64,000 nucleotides of DNA from Magnaporthiopsis rhizophila (taxonomy: Eukaryota; Ascomycota; Sordariomycetes; Magnaporthales; Magnaporthaceae): positions 27,118 through 91,117 of the forward strand of contig PYSS01000141.1 in NCBI GenBank assembly GCA_003049465.1, in the 5' to 3' direction. The translations under genes were made by a program, and so were the position numbers. Under the pieces are notes generated by a model, which worked only from the letters and a program-made list of their open reading frames with translations, was not told where the DNA came from and searched no databases. Each line of letters opens with the position of its first letter. Position 1 is the stretch's first letter. This document shows, one piece after another, positions 12,269 through 23,273 of this stretch.

Positions 12269-13570
12269 GGCGACACTGTCGGCGGCTTGGAGGTGGTGTT
12301 CCAAGAAGCCCGCCAGTGTGTTCCCATGGTCTGGACAAGAAGGCCAGAGAGAGGGCACAGGCCTGGAGCTTTATGACCTGAAGAAGAGATATGGACTTAC
12401 AAAGGAGAGGGTGTGCGTGCGTGTGAGGGGAGCGCAAAAGCCAGGCCGAAGCGAGAGCAGCAGCAGGAAGGGCTCAGTCCATCCGTCCAAGATATAATAA
12501 AGAAGACCCATTCACCTCTCCTGCTAAGCACACAGCACCACAAAGGTGGAGGGGTGTGGTTAGTTTGTACACTTGCCTACTGCTCCAGCGCCTTACCGCT
12601 GGACCGTCATCTCACTGGTCTGGACGTGGACGCCTTTCCGCGACTGGACGTTGCCTTTATGTCCTGCGTACTCGCCCGATTGGCCCGTCCTCTGCAGGTG
12701 GAATCTGGTGCTGAACTGGACTGCATGATGGCGGTTTGAAGTGGATATTCTCATCCGCCTTTCTCAACGAGCCACGCAAGAACTGCAAGATTCGCATGCA
12801 AAAAGGTTACCATGTCGAGAAGAAAGGCAGACTCGAGCCGCTCCCGGGCCAAGGATGGCAGCATACTTCTTAAGCAACAGCCTACGTCCGCCATTTCAGA
12901 GTGGAGGGAGAGGGAGTTTCTGCAGCAGCCTGCCCCCCGCCCGCCCGGAACTGCACATCACGACGCCATTACCACGTCGGAGTGGAAGCCTTTGTTCGCC
13001 AAAACCGTCGGGCACTTGGATCGTCTATTGTCGGCAAGTTCGCACAATGGACGCGAACCACCCACCGTTTGCGGATTAGCTGCAGCTTGATGGCCGCTCA
13101 TGATGCCACCCTGCATAGTATGCTGGTGTGTGTGGGCCAGCCGCAGCCAGGGGCCCAGCTGGCAACGCCACTTTCTTCTGTATCGTCACTCGATTCGCCG
13201 GGCGGGAGGATGGGCGGTCAGCCAATAATTGGCTTCTCTGCCGAAGTTGCCCGGCGCAGGTGAGATTGGGTCTCGTTCAGAAAGGCTCTGCCATCAGTTC
13301 CGTGCATATAAAGAAGCCCGACGTCTTTTTCCCCTAGTTGCCATTGAGTCTTTTGTAATTCGAGCTCCTGGTCGCAGCTCCTTTTGTTACGTATATACCT
13401 GTCAGGCTTACCTTTGTTTTGCCTTTGACCATCGTGTAGACCACAGATGAGCACTAAGAGTCCTTCCCAATATCAGGAGGTGATATCCAATCTCCTTGCG
13501 CGCTTATCCATTATACTCTCCAGACGGCTGGCCAACTCGCAGATCATAAAGGCTTTCACAACAGGAACCC
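12269..13570. other. Divergent spacer between two unrecognised genes
   Basis: 1.3 kb holding only short overlapping frames with no recognisable domain. The left end includes the 5' flank of the 449-aa gene with a GTGTGCGTGCGTGTG stretch near 12410. Confidence 0.5.
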
Positions 13571-14272
13571 ATGTACTCGTCAGTGGCCACACCCTTCCAC
13601 CGACGACCTCGGAAAGACCTCGAACCGGACGATGGCGCCATCTACTTTTCGCCGCTATCGTCGCCGCGGCATCATGCGACAGCACTTGCAGACAACGCCT
13701 CGGAGTCGAGCGGATATTGGAAAGACGACACGACCGCCAGCTCGGACTGGTGCAATGCGAGCCACGCGGATCTGGAAGCCGACTGGGAGCCCTGCGGTCA
13801 AGCCCGCACGGGCGACGACGTCTTGGGCGACCGAGGGCGAGACGATGAACGTTCCTCCGGAAGCGACAAAGCCGACGCAGACTACGCCGCCGAGCCACCT
13901 CCACACAACGCAGACTCTGCCGTCGGGGACGAGCGCGTGGCCGGTGGCACCGCCCCTACTGTTGCTGCCGCCACCAGCGGCCGCCTCGACGAGATCGAAT
14001 ACCAACGACGCTTCGGGCCCCAGATCGAGGCCTGGCTGTCCGACGTGGAGCGGCGGGCGGCGCAGAACACAAACGTCTACCTCCGGGACGGGGTCACACT
14101 CAACCCCGCGCGGGCGCCCTACGTCTCGCTCCAGGGAGGTGGAAGCGGGAGCTGGGACGCAAGCGGATGCGATGGGAAGTTTTGGAAGTGGTCCATCCTG
14201 CTCCAGCGCTGGATACACGTGGACGATGCCACAGGGATGCTCCTCATCTACCCCAAGCAGCTCATGCATTAG
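13571..14272 (+). CDS. Hypothetical 233-aa protein
   Basis: Single-exon candidate gene of unknown function. Residues 1-130 are acidic and Ser/Ala-rich (likely disordered). From about 140 the sequence looks more protein-like, with a charged helix (LDEIEYQRRFGPQIEAWL) and an aromatic end containing FWKWSILLQRWIHVDD and LLIYPKQLMH. Two other long frames overlap it (13632..14456 + and 13655..14515 -), but those are dominated by Arg, Pro and Thr, as expected of shadow frames in GC-rich DNA. I prefer this frame for its balanced, partly hydrophobic C-terminus. No domain recognised; an expression track would be needed to be sure it is real. Confidence 0.5.
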   Translation: MYSSVATPFHRRPRKDLEPDDGAIYFSPLSSPRHHATALADNASESSGYWKDDTTASSDWCNASHADLEADWEPCGQARTGDDVLGDRGRDDERSSGSDKADADYAAEPPPHNADSAVGDERVAGGTAPTVAAATSGRLDEIEYQRRFGPQIEAWLSDVERRAAQNTNVYLRDGVTLNPARAPYVSLQGGGSGSWDASGCDGKFWKWSILLQRWIHVDDATGMLLIYPKQLMH

Positions 14273-15023
14273 GCAGCATGGGATTGGACTCTTCCCCGCC
14301 CGCCGTAGAGATGATATCCCCGTCGTCTCCCGGCCCTTGTTCTCTGGTTTGTCGTTCAAAGACGACGGACGACGAAGGCAAGCTGGTCGGAAAGGCACAG
14401 CACGCGGCTCGGCTCGGATTACACTGCATCCGCCCGCCGTAGGGAGCACGACATGATGTGTGGCATGAACGTACAACCTCGGGTTGAAAACAACCAGGTT
14501 TTCGAAAAGGGACAAGTTCCTTACTAAAAAAAAAAAGAAAGCCCGACTCCTTCTTTGTTTCTGCTTATTCGAATTTTGGCCGGCTCGGATCTCCTTATTG
14601 TACCTTTGTGTTTCGAGTTGCTCCGTATAGGAACCTGTCTGCGCCTGATAACGGAACCCGGATTAAAGTTAAGGTAGGTAGGGCAGAGTTTGCGAATTGT
14701 TATTTATTCATATCGCATTTAATGACGCTGCTGTCTGTCACAAAAAAAGCCGGAACCAGATCCCGTCCACTGACCCTGCATCAGCCATCGTAATCGTAAT
14801 CACCTTCAGCCCAATTTATTCCAGTTATCATGAGTGCTAGCATCAAACGGGAAAAAAACTGGTCATACCATTTATTCCCAAAACTCCAAGCATGCGCATT
14901 CGTGACATAATAAGATTGGAAACAAGCGGAAAGTAAAGCACAAGAGGAATCATCAGGAACCCAACCACACCCGGCGACGAGCCCGTTCGAGATACATTCT
15001 AGGAAGCTCCAATTCCCAAGCCA
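14273..15023. other. Convergent spacer, 233-aa gene to YSC84
   Basis: 0.75 kb of 3' flanks, A/T-richer to the right, with a short A-rich run near 14526-14540 and a GGTAGGTAGG word near 14673. No gene seen. Confidence 0.55.
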
Positions 15024-16523
15024 TCATGATTGCAGCTTCACGTAATTGCTCGGGAAGATGCCGTGTCGGGTTCCAATCATGCCGGTCCTGCAGGTAGAAG
15101 TCAGCAAACCTACTACTCCAAGTAAGGAGACGAAAAAAAGGGGCACGCATAGACATACCACCAGTCGTTATCGCTATCCGTCTTCTTCAACACAGTAATG
15201 ATGTCGCCCTTCTTGAACCCCAGGTCTCCAGGCTGGTCCGCGTCAAACGTGAAGAGCGCGACGGCCTCGTTCTTCTTGAGCAGCGCCTGCTTGCTGGCAA
15301 AGTTGGGCTTCGGCGCCGCCGGCCTGCCGGGCTTGCCCGTGGCCGCGCCAGCGCCGACGGTGTTGGACCTCGAGATTCCTCCTCCTGCGGGCGTCATGGG
15401 GTACGCCTTGTTGCTGTTGTCTTGCCATGTGCTCGACCGCTTCGGCCCGCCAAACTCGTCAGCCCCGCCCTTGGAGTTGGCAAGGACGACGGCGCCCGCC
15501 GACGAAGACGCCGCCGCCGGTTGCCGGCCATGGCCACCCTCGCCGTAGGCGTCGCCCCTGCGTCCCTCCCACACGACGTCGTCGTGAACCCCGTCGTAGC
15601 GCGGCGACTCGTTGTACATGTGGGCGTCGCTGTAGGCGCCGGTGCGGCCGACGCTCGTGAAGGTGCGCGAGTTGAGTATGTTGAGCAGCGGCGCGGCCTC
15701 GTAGGGCGGGGGCAGGGCGCCGCTCAGCAGCTCGCGGGCGCTGACGGGGCGGCCGTACAGCTTCGTGTTGGCCTCCTTGCGCTCGATGATGGCGGACCCC
15801 TCGAGCGAGACGCCGGCGAAGAGGCCCTTGGTCTTGCTGTAGCTGAAGATGGCGGCGACCGACTTGAGGCTGGCGGCGCCCGCGGCCTCGGCGTTGCGGC
15901 CGACGGGCCCGGCGGCGAGCGAGACGTTGCCGCCCAGCGTCACGGAGCCGGCCTGCGAGAAGGTCTTGACGGCGGCCGCGTCGTTGAGCACGAAGACGAA
16001 GTCGGTCAGCTCGAAGCCGACCTGACCGCCGAGGCCGGCGCCGCCCGTGGCGATGGCGCTCGGCGCGCTCCAGCTTCCATTGGGGAGGCGCGCGATTACC
16101 AGGCCGCTGCCGAACCGGGCGGAGCCGATGAAGCCGGCCTTGATGACGGTGAGGATTGCGAGCCCCTGTATTTTTTTTACGCGCCGTTAGTAGTCCCGTT
16201 TTGCCGAGCATACATACATGCGGAGCCCGTAAGAATAGTACTCGCCTTGGCTTCGGCTAGAATGGACGGCGGAATGACCTTGTCGGGGCTAAGCGCCTGG
16301 CGAGGGTCGATAAAGGATGCGAGGATCTTGCCGCATTTCTTGCATTCCGCTGCGAGAAAAGCGGAGGGGGGAAGCAGGGTTGGTCAGTCAACCGAACCAA
16401 ACTGTCGGGGAGCTGAACCGCAACTGCAACGCAGCGGGCGAGCGGCTGGCAGGGCCGAAAGCATGAAAAGCGCATCTACAACTTACACGCCAATGACGAC
16501 GGCATCGGATTGTTGATACCCAT
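15024..16523 (-). CDS. YSC84: YSC84/LSB3-type SYLF-SH3 actin-patch protein
   Basis: Las17/WASP-binding protein that binds actin and lipid at endocytic patches. Four exons: 16487..16523 (37 nt, MGINNPMPSSLA), 16246..16349, 15159..16165 and 15024..15087; 403 residues. The SYLF domain fills about residues 1-230 (GLAILTVIKAGF, FELTDFVFVLND, GGNVSLAAGPVGR, YSKTKGLFAGVSLEGSAI). A variable Pro/Gly linker follows, then a C-terminal SH3 domain at about 345-403 (ALFTFDADQPGDLGFKKGD, DWWTGMIGTRHGIFPSNYV). The intron between exons 2 and 3 (16166..16245) has a GC donor, AAG|GCGAGT, with a normal ACAG acceptor; only this cut joins EAK to GLAIL in frame as in the family. First of four neighbouring traffic genes. 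Identity secure. Confidence 0.95.
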
Positions 16524-17555
16524 CTTGGACGTGTAGAGGCGGAAGCAAAGGACTATACCGCGTAGAAGCGAGGGAGAATGCGCAGAGGGCGTGAGAAAGA
16601 GTGTGGAGTGAGAGCGACAGCGTCGGGCATCCGCACTCGGCAACAGGCAACAGGTAAGGCAAAGGTGTCACGCTTTATGTGCTCGATGGTGTGGGGTTGG
16701 CCTTTCTTGAGTAGCACTATAGACAGGCACCTTTCTTTGTGTGTGGAACCAAAAACACGAAGAGGTCCGATCGAGCCGGGGGGGCAGCTGTTATGGATTT
16801 GTTTTCTTGTCTTAGTTGCCGCTGTTAGACGATAGCACCAAGCTCCGAGCGGGCCCCTGTGTCTCTGCCAGAATCGCACGATGGGTTTCACGTCTCTGGC
16901 CGTCGTGGTTGGGTTGCCATATGACAGGCTGTGATTGCGTCGGCTAGGCTGAGCTGCCGCTCGATGAAATGGAGACGACCCTCACTCAGCTAAAGCTCAG
17001 CCCCCTTCCCCTCATCATCAAGCACGCGTCATTTCCGTTTCTCCAACAAAACGAAACGAAAAGCTGCCCTATTTAGACGAATCATTTCCCCGCCATCCAA
17101 ATACGGGGTAAACATACCCCGGGATTCCCCTTGTTTGCGTCTTTGTGTTATGTTGCTGCGCCACATATGTGGCTGGGGAGCACACGCACGTTCCAGCTGC
17201 AGGGCTCTCGACGTCACATGGACCAACCGGCAATCGTTCATCATATCTCGCCTCCTTTCTCGACTTCATGCAACACGCCTACCAGTCCGATAAGACCCAC
17301 CCATCGCATCCGCCGAACTCCGACGCGCAAGCATAACGAGCAGGATAGACAGAGAGCGTGCGCTTTGCCGCCTCAGCCCCGACGTAGAACCAGCCCGGCG
17401 CATGGGTTTGTCGATTCGGAAGTGTTGTTGACCAGGGGAGAGCGGCACGACGACGACGAGCCGACGGACGAAACCCACGAACCGATCGAGCCGCTGAACT
17501 GAATGTCGCAATAAACACAACCACCTCCTTGAAGGAAAGAAAAAAAAGAATCACC
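16524..17555. other. Divergent promoter region YSC84 / SFT1-like
   Basis: 1.0 kb between divergent start codons. Only short frames; no recognisable gene or RNA. Confidence 0.55.
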
Positions 17556-17913
17556 ATGTCGGAATCATACGAGCGCGAGCGCCAAAACAACGCCCGCCTG
17601 GAGGAGCTGTCCGCCAAGGTGTCGGCGCTCCGCGGCGTGACGGTGGACATCTACGACAATGCGCGGGCGCAGGACGTCATCGACTCGACCGTAAGTCGCA
17701 CACGCCTCTTTCCCTTCTTCTGCCACCGCTGACATTTTTTTGTGTGCTCCCCAGTCCGACACCTTCTCGTCCATGGGCGCGCAGCTCAAAAACTCCACCA
17801 GCCGCATCGGCCGCATGGCCGCGTCGGGGAACAAGGTCGCCATCCTCAAGCTGTCGGGCATCCTCATCGCCATCTTTCTGGTGCTCTACTACGGCGCGAA
17901 GCTGTTGTTTTAA
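17556..17913 (+). CDS. SFT1: SFT1/BET1-like Golgi Qc-SNARE
   Basis: Tail-anchored SNARE of 97 residues in two exons, 17556..17690 and 17755..17913; intron 17691..17754 (GTAAGT...CCCAG). Residues about 10-68 form the SNARE helix (NNARLEELSAKVSALRG...), with the likely ionic-layer glutamine at Q39 (ARAQDVIDST). Residues about 73-97 are the membrane anchor (KLSGILIAIFLVLYYGAKLL), leaving almost no lumenal tail. The 97-residue length and the KNSTSR motif ahead of the anchor fit yeast Sft1 (intra-Golgi retrograde traffic) better than Bet1 (ER-Golgi, about 140 aa), but the two are related and BET1 remains possible. The ATG at 17556 follows TCACC; an in-frame TTG upstream was rejected. Convergent with AGE2. 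Confidence 0.85.
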
Positions 17914-18643
17914 AACGAACAACGGCGGAGATCACAAAAGAAGAAAGAAAAACAAGGACATCCCGTCCATCCGACCTCGCAAAAAGACACCGGTCCGGCA
18001 GGCGGCATCACGAGCTGAGTGTGGCTGGGTGACTGCTGCCGAAACGCGGGACAAGCTGGGACTCCTCGAGCCGCGCTCCAGAATTGTCAGTTGGCGATGA
18101 GGGAATGAGGTCGGAACCGGCGGGGGATGTGGATGCAACGCGCATTGAAGCCCTGGAGGCTAGCGCGCGCGACCTGGATATCTATCAGACGGAAAGCAAC
18201 GGGGTTGCCGTCTCCCCGTAGCTTGAGAGCATAGCACGGCGTCCGGGTCTCTCTAGTCTTGTTTTGTTTTTGGTTATTATTTTGCTTTTGGAGCGCATGT
18301 AACAGGTTTGCCAGGATATACGACATGGAACAGATACGACTAGGCTGCAGCTTGTACGATTGAACCGCTTTGAACCCTCGAGAAACTTGGTGACAACTCT
18401 ATTGACCGCCGTCTTTCCTCGTGTGCTCATGTGGCCCTCCCAGGCCCTTCCCAGATATAGACACCATCAAATAAACTGCGTGTATAAGTCGAGATGTAAA
18501 AGAGCCCGACGCCGAGCATCCAAATACTTACAGAGCGATCAAGAGAAAACCGAGCCCCCGTCCCACACAGCACCAATGATTCTCTGGAAAAGCAATTCTA
18601 TCCGTCATCAACCGACCTCCATCCGTCGCCAACATTGAACAAA
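17914..18643. other. Convergent spacer SFT1-like / AGE2
   Basis: 0.73 kb of shared 3' flank, no coding or RNA signal recognised. Confidence 0.55.
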
Positions 18644-20457
18644 TCACTGCCACACGTTTGAGAATAAATCATCGCCGTTGCCCCCTGAACCGCCAGTCGC
18701 CCCGAACCCGCCTGCAGGCTTGGCGTTTCCGCCGGTGCTGCTGGCCCAACCGCCAAACTCTTCGTCGGCCGACACTTTGGGCTGGAACCCGCCCGAAGCC
18801 CCGGGCACGATGCTCTGGCCGGCCAGGCTCGATCCACTGGTCGTGCTGTCCCCCCAGCCACCGAATCCGCCGGATGCAGGTTGACTAGGCGCGGCCGCGG
18901 GCTTGGACGAGGCCCATGCATTGTCGTTGCCCCACACGTCCGAGTTGGACCAGGCCGACGACGATCCCATCGCCGCCGCCATCGGGTTCGCACCTGCGGC
19001 CATCGTGGCCGGAGGCGACTTGTTCTGGCTCGAGAGGTTGAATACCGAGCTAGAGGCCGCGGGGGCTGCTGCCGACATGCCCATGGGAGCCGGCTGGCTG
19101 GCCTTGGCTGCGGTGGTGGCGGGTGCAGGCGAGGCGAAGTCAAAAAGATCGCCGAGGGCCGACGAGGCAGGCACCGGCGCCGCGGCGGGCTTGGACGCGG
19201 GCGCGGAAGTGGCCGATGAACCGAAGGAGTCGAAGCCGCCAAATGACGACTTTTGTTGTTGTTGGCTCGCCTGGGCCGCGGCGGCCGGTTTAGCATCAAA
19301 AAAGCTCCCACCGCCGAGCCCAGAGAAAGCCGAGGACTGCTGTGGTGGCGGCGAAGAGCGGGCGCTGATGCTGCTGAGGCCAGCGAAGGCATCGTTCACA
19401 GGACTTTTTTGAGTAGCGCTCGTCGGGCCGAAACTCAGGTTGCTAAAGGCGTTGTTCATGCCGCTCATGCCTCCGCCACCACTCTGCTGCTGAAATGTGG
19501 GGGACTGCACGCCGCCAAAGGAGCCCGTGTGGCCATGTGTTGGCTGTTGCGCAGCAGGCTGTGGGCGAGGCGCTGCAGCGTAAAGGGAGAGAATCGATTG
19601 CTTCAGGTCCGGCCGCGACTGGCCGCCAGAAGAGGTGGTGGCCGGGCTGGCGCTGGACGGGCGTGGAGGGGCGACAGGCTCGTTGCCCAGGAAGTCGAGG
19701 CCCAGGAGCGAATCTCGGGTGCTGGTCTTGGGAGGTGCGGCCTCGGCCTTGGCGGGGACCTTGGATAGAGACGGGCTGGCACTACTAGCGCGCTGGGGGA
19801 TGGGATCGCCGCCGATGAGGTCTTCCTGTGGGGCAGGCGGCGCCGGGACGCGGCGCGGCGCAGCCGACTGACCGACCGAGGCCTTGCGGACAGCCTCCTT
19901 CTTGTCTATGTTCTGCTTCTCTTTGACGATGCTCAGGGGGATGTCGTCGTCGGCCTCGGCGTCAAGGGTGGCGGGGTCGGGGATGCCGCCCTCCATGACC
20001 CAGCGCTTGAGCTCGTACTTGGTGCGGATGAAGTTCTCGATCTTAGCCTCGGAAGGCGCGTGGCCGGGCGCCAGCTTGAACTCCCAGTACTTGTTCGCGC
20101 GGGCGTTGCCCCAGCTCAGAATGCTCTGCAGCTGCTCGTCCGTCCACGAATCCAGGTCGACCGACTTGACCCTGCTGATGTGTGTGCCCATCCCGCGATG
20201 GATGCCCGAACAGCGGATGCAAATGAAGACGCCCAGGTTCCAGCTGGCCCATCGAGGATCTGCGCGGCGGTGTGTTGGCTGTCAGTGTCAGGCCCCCGCT
20301 TGTCAGGGCTCAGAGGGTTCGCTGTGAGGGCGGCCATACGCTTGTTCCGCTTGCAGTCTGCGCATATCTTGTTGGCCTCGAGCTTCAGCAGGCTCTTGAT
20401 GGTCTGCTGGTTCTGGGCCGCTCTTTCGGCGGCTGGGTTGGGCGCTCGTCTCGACAT
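18644..20457 (-). CDS. AGE2: AGE2/SMAP-type Arf GTPase-activating protein
   Basis: Stimulates GTP hydrolysis by Arf during vesicle formation at the trans-Golgi and endosomes. Two exons, 20340..20457 and 18644..20259; intron 20260..20339 (GTATGG...GCGCAG); 577 residues. The ArfGAP zinc finger is at about residues 32-56 (CADC-x17-CIRC, with HPRWASWNLGVF between), followed by the catalytic arginine in GIHRGMGTHIS (about R61). The x17 spacing and the HPRWASW wording match yeast Age2. The long Ser/Pro/Gln-rich tail contains LLGLD at about 224-228, which fits the clathrin-box pattern, and several DLF/DF motifs (GDLFDF, DDLFSNVW) of the kind bound by adaptor appendages. Those tail assignments are inference. 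Divergent from LSB5. Confidence 0.93.
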
Positions 20458-21542
20458 GGCGGCCAGCGGGTTGTCGATGCCAAACGTGCAAAAGGAGAGA
20501 AAAGGCGACGTCCGGGTCGGTCGAATCGGTCAAGGGAGGGTGGCGAGTTTTGGATTGGCGGGTCGCTTTTGTCAGGCAACCTTTTTGTATTTCTCGGATG
20601 CTGGCCGAGTCTTGGGCCTTGATAGCGCAGCCGTGCACAATAAGCGATCGTGTCAGGAGTCGCCGCAGCGGCGTACGGTGCGGGTACTTTTACATACACG
20701 GTTCTCCGGCACTTGGGCGGAGCAGTTCCATCCACCATCCCATGTCCAAAAGGCATGTCTAACTTTGAGGCAAACTCGACGTGAAGGAAATCTTCACTGC
20801 CCCCCTGCCACGTTATAGAGTCTCATTTCTCCTAGGCGTAATGCCTGTTACGCCCCTGCAGCCAAGGCCCAAAGCTTTGTCAATCCTACGGTCGAGGCGG
20901 GTTGCCCTTCGAAATTTGATCTGACGGCGGCCGCCAAGAGACAGTTTGAACTCCACAGAAGGCAACGAGAAGAAGGCACGCACGGCCGGCCACCATGAGA
21001 GGATGTCATCGAATGGACCTGGACCCCGCGTCGGGTGCCCACCTCTGCCGCCGCCGACAAGCCCTTGCCTCGACATCAGCGTCAATGAGAGCTTGGGAGC
21101 TTAGCAAAGCCCAAGGGTTCTCTGTATTCTAGCGTGCAACCTCGAGCCGCAGCCGCCCGCCCCACCGTGCGTGGCGTTGACACAGGAGCACTCACTTGCC
21201 GTCAGGAGCGCCAAGGAAACCCTGGCTGGCCAAACAGCACAACCCACCCAACCGCGCGTGACGCGATCAAGTTGCGCCGCCATGCACTCTCGGGGCTCAC
21301 ACTTGACAGAGCCAAGTTTCGACGTGGAGAAATAGGCAGCCTTGTTCGCTTCTTTTTCGCAGCGCCCGGCAGTCATCGAAAGCAAGCCGGGACAATTGAG
21401 GGCCGGTTTAAAAAGGGGTCTCCCGATCGCCGGCTACCCCGCACCGTCCATCCTTCGCCTGTCCGCATTGATTCCCTCCCGGCAGCGGCGAAACCCCCAC
21501 GCAACCATCTCCGGCACTTGAGGCCCAGTTGGCGCCATATCC
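20458..21542. other. Divergent promoter region AGE2 / LSB5
   Basis: 1.1 kb between divergent genes. Only short unrecognised frames in all six frames; the 186-aa frame at 21134..21694 runs over the LSB5 first exon and shows no domain. Confidence 0.55.
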
Positions 21543-23273
21543 ATGTTCTCACAGGTACGAATGCACTGTCGATCGGGAAGTCAGACATGGAGTCTGTCCG
21601 CTTCGGCCTCCTAACTTGCCTGCATTTCGCATCCACTACATTCACTGGCGCCCAAGAATTCATCTCTTATCCCTGCTTTGCCGAGTACAGATGAAAAAAA
21701 GGGGGTGAAATAAAAGCACAGGATCCCACACATAGGCTCGGATCCCCCTGGTCGCACATGTTGATCGAGTTCATCCACGACTTATAGAAGAAACCCTACT
21801 CGGCTGTCACCGTCACTATCGAACGGCTGACCAGCGAGACGTACGAGGAGGATGACCTGAGCGGCATCCCGGACCTGGTCGAGGTGATCAAGCTCCAGGC
21901 CTCGGGTCCCACCGAAGCCGCCCGCGCCATCCGCAAAAAGTTAAAGTACGGCAACGTCCATCGCCAACTGCGCGCTCTGGCCCTCCTCGACGGCCTCATC
22001 CAGAATGCTGGGCCTCGTTTCCAGCGTGCCTTTGCCGATGAGCCTCTGCTGGAGCGCCTCCGCTTTTGCGGAACCTCGGAGCTGTCCGATCCGGAGGTGA
22101 AGAAGAAGTGCTCCGTCCTCTTCCGCTCCTGGGCTGCCGAGTACGGAAAGACCCCGGGCCTTGAGGGTATCTCAAAGCTCTACAAGGTGAGTTCGGCAGA
22201 TTGACACCCATGAGACGGCCACGGCAACGCTGACATGGCTGCCCAGCAACTGCCCCGCCGCAAACAAGCCGTGACCCAAGACCGGTCCGCAGTGCTGCGT
22301 GAGACGGAGCAGAACCCGTTCCAGCCGGGGGAAGATGCCAACGCCGCAAAGTCGTCAGGCAGCCCTGCCGGTCACGCGGGACCGTCCTCAGCCGGGGGTT
22401 CACACGTGACGGGGCGTATGGAGTCCTTCACCCACTTTGGATACTCCAAAGACAAAAAGAAGAAGGACAAGGACAAGGGGAAAAAAGGCCCACGGCCATT
22501 CGACCTCGCGGCCGAGCAGGACCAGATGAAGACGACCATCGCCGAGTCTTCCATGGCCGCAATCAACCTGCAGAATGCGCTGCAGACCATCAACCGCGAG
22601 CGAGAGCGCATCTCAGAAAACGAAGCCGCCGTCCGCCATTTTGAGGCCTGCAAACAGCTGAGACGGAAGATCCTGCGATATGTAGGTTGACGACGAACAG
22701 CACCCGATCTTACGCCTACCCTCACTTAGCTTAGGAAACTAACCGCTTCGTCTCGGACCCTCTCCCTTAGATCCACCACGTGGAATCGGAGCAGTGGCTT
22801 GGCAGTCTCCTCCACGCAAATGACGAGCTCATCACGGCACTGATGACCTTTGAACAGCTCGACCGTTCTATTGACGCCGACAGCGATTCTGAGGACGAAA
22901 TGGCCGAGCAAGCCCATGCTTATCGCAGTAAGCTGCTTTCCAGAAGCCGACGCCTGAATATCCCCAACCCGCAGCACCAGAAGGATGCTAACTGCAGCCG
23001 GCGCCGGTCCTCATAGTGCTCAGCGAAAAGGCCAAAGAGCAGCAGCCCGCATCCCCGACAAGCCCTACCCGCCCGATGGCTGGGCTCAGTCTGAACCGCA
23101 GCCCGCCGCCGCCGCGGCCATCGGCTCTTTTAAAGCCGGGAGCGATTTCCTCGAGTTCCAGGACTGCGGCGCGGCAGTCCGAGTCGGAGGAGGAGGAGGA
23201 CGAGAATGATCCATTCGCCGACCGGAACGAGGTTGTCACTCCGGCGGCGGAGAAGTCGCAGCCGCGGTGGTAA
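21543..23273 (+). CDS. LSB5: LSB5-like VHS-GAT endocytic adaptor
   Basis: Las17-binding adaptor with VHS and GAT domains, linking ubiquitin and Arf signals to actin patches. Five exons: 21543..21554 (12 nt, MFSQ), 21788..22186, 22247..22681, 22771..22927 and 23017..23273; 419 residues. VHS spans about 10-140 (LTSETYEEDDLSGIPDLVEV, RALALLDGLIQNAGPRFQ). A lysine-rich linker (KDKKKKDKDKGKKG) precedes a GAT-like helical region at about 225-325 (ANDELITALMTFEQLD). The end is acidic and closes with ENDPFADRNEV...PRW, the usual family tail. The start was chosen because MFSQ spliced to KKPYSAVTVTIERL restores the family N-terminus. The last intron has two possible acceptors, 22997 and 23016; the distal one keeps the conserved tail. 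Last of four neighbouring traffic genes. Confidence 0.9.

Noticed and set aside
12269..12358. 30-codon N-terminal extension of the 449-aa protein
   Set aside because: It starts with GTG in the 5' flank; the internal ATG at 12268 has a much better context and a sensible N-terminus.
15422..16516. 364-codon open frame on the + strand
   Set aside because: Antisense to YSC84 and crossing its introns; no domain.
21134..21694. 186-codon + strand frame upstream of LSB5
   Set aside because: Overlaps the LSB5 first exon in a different frame and shows no domain.
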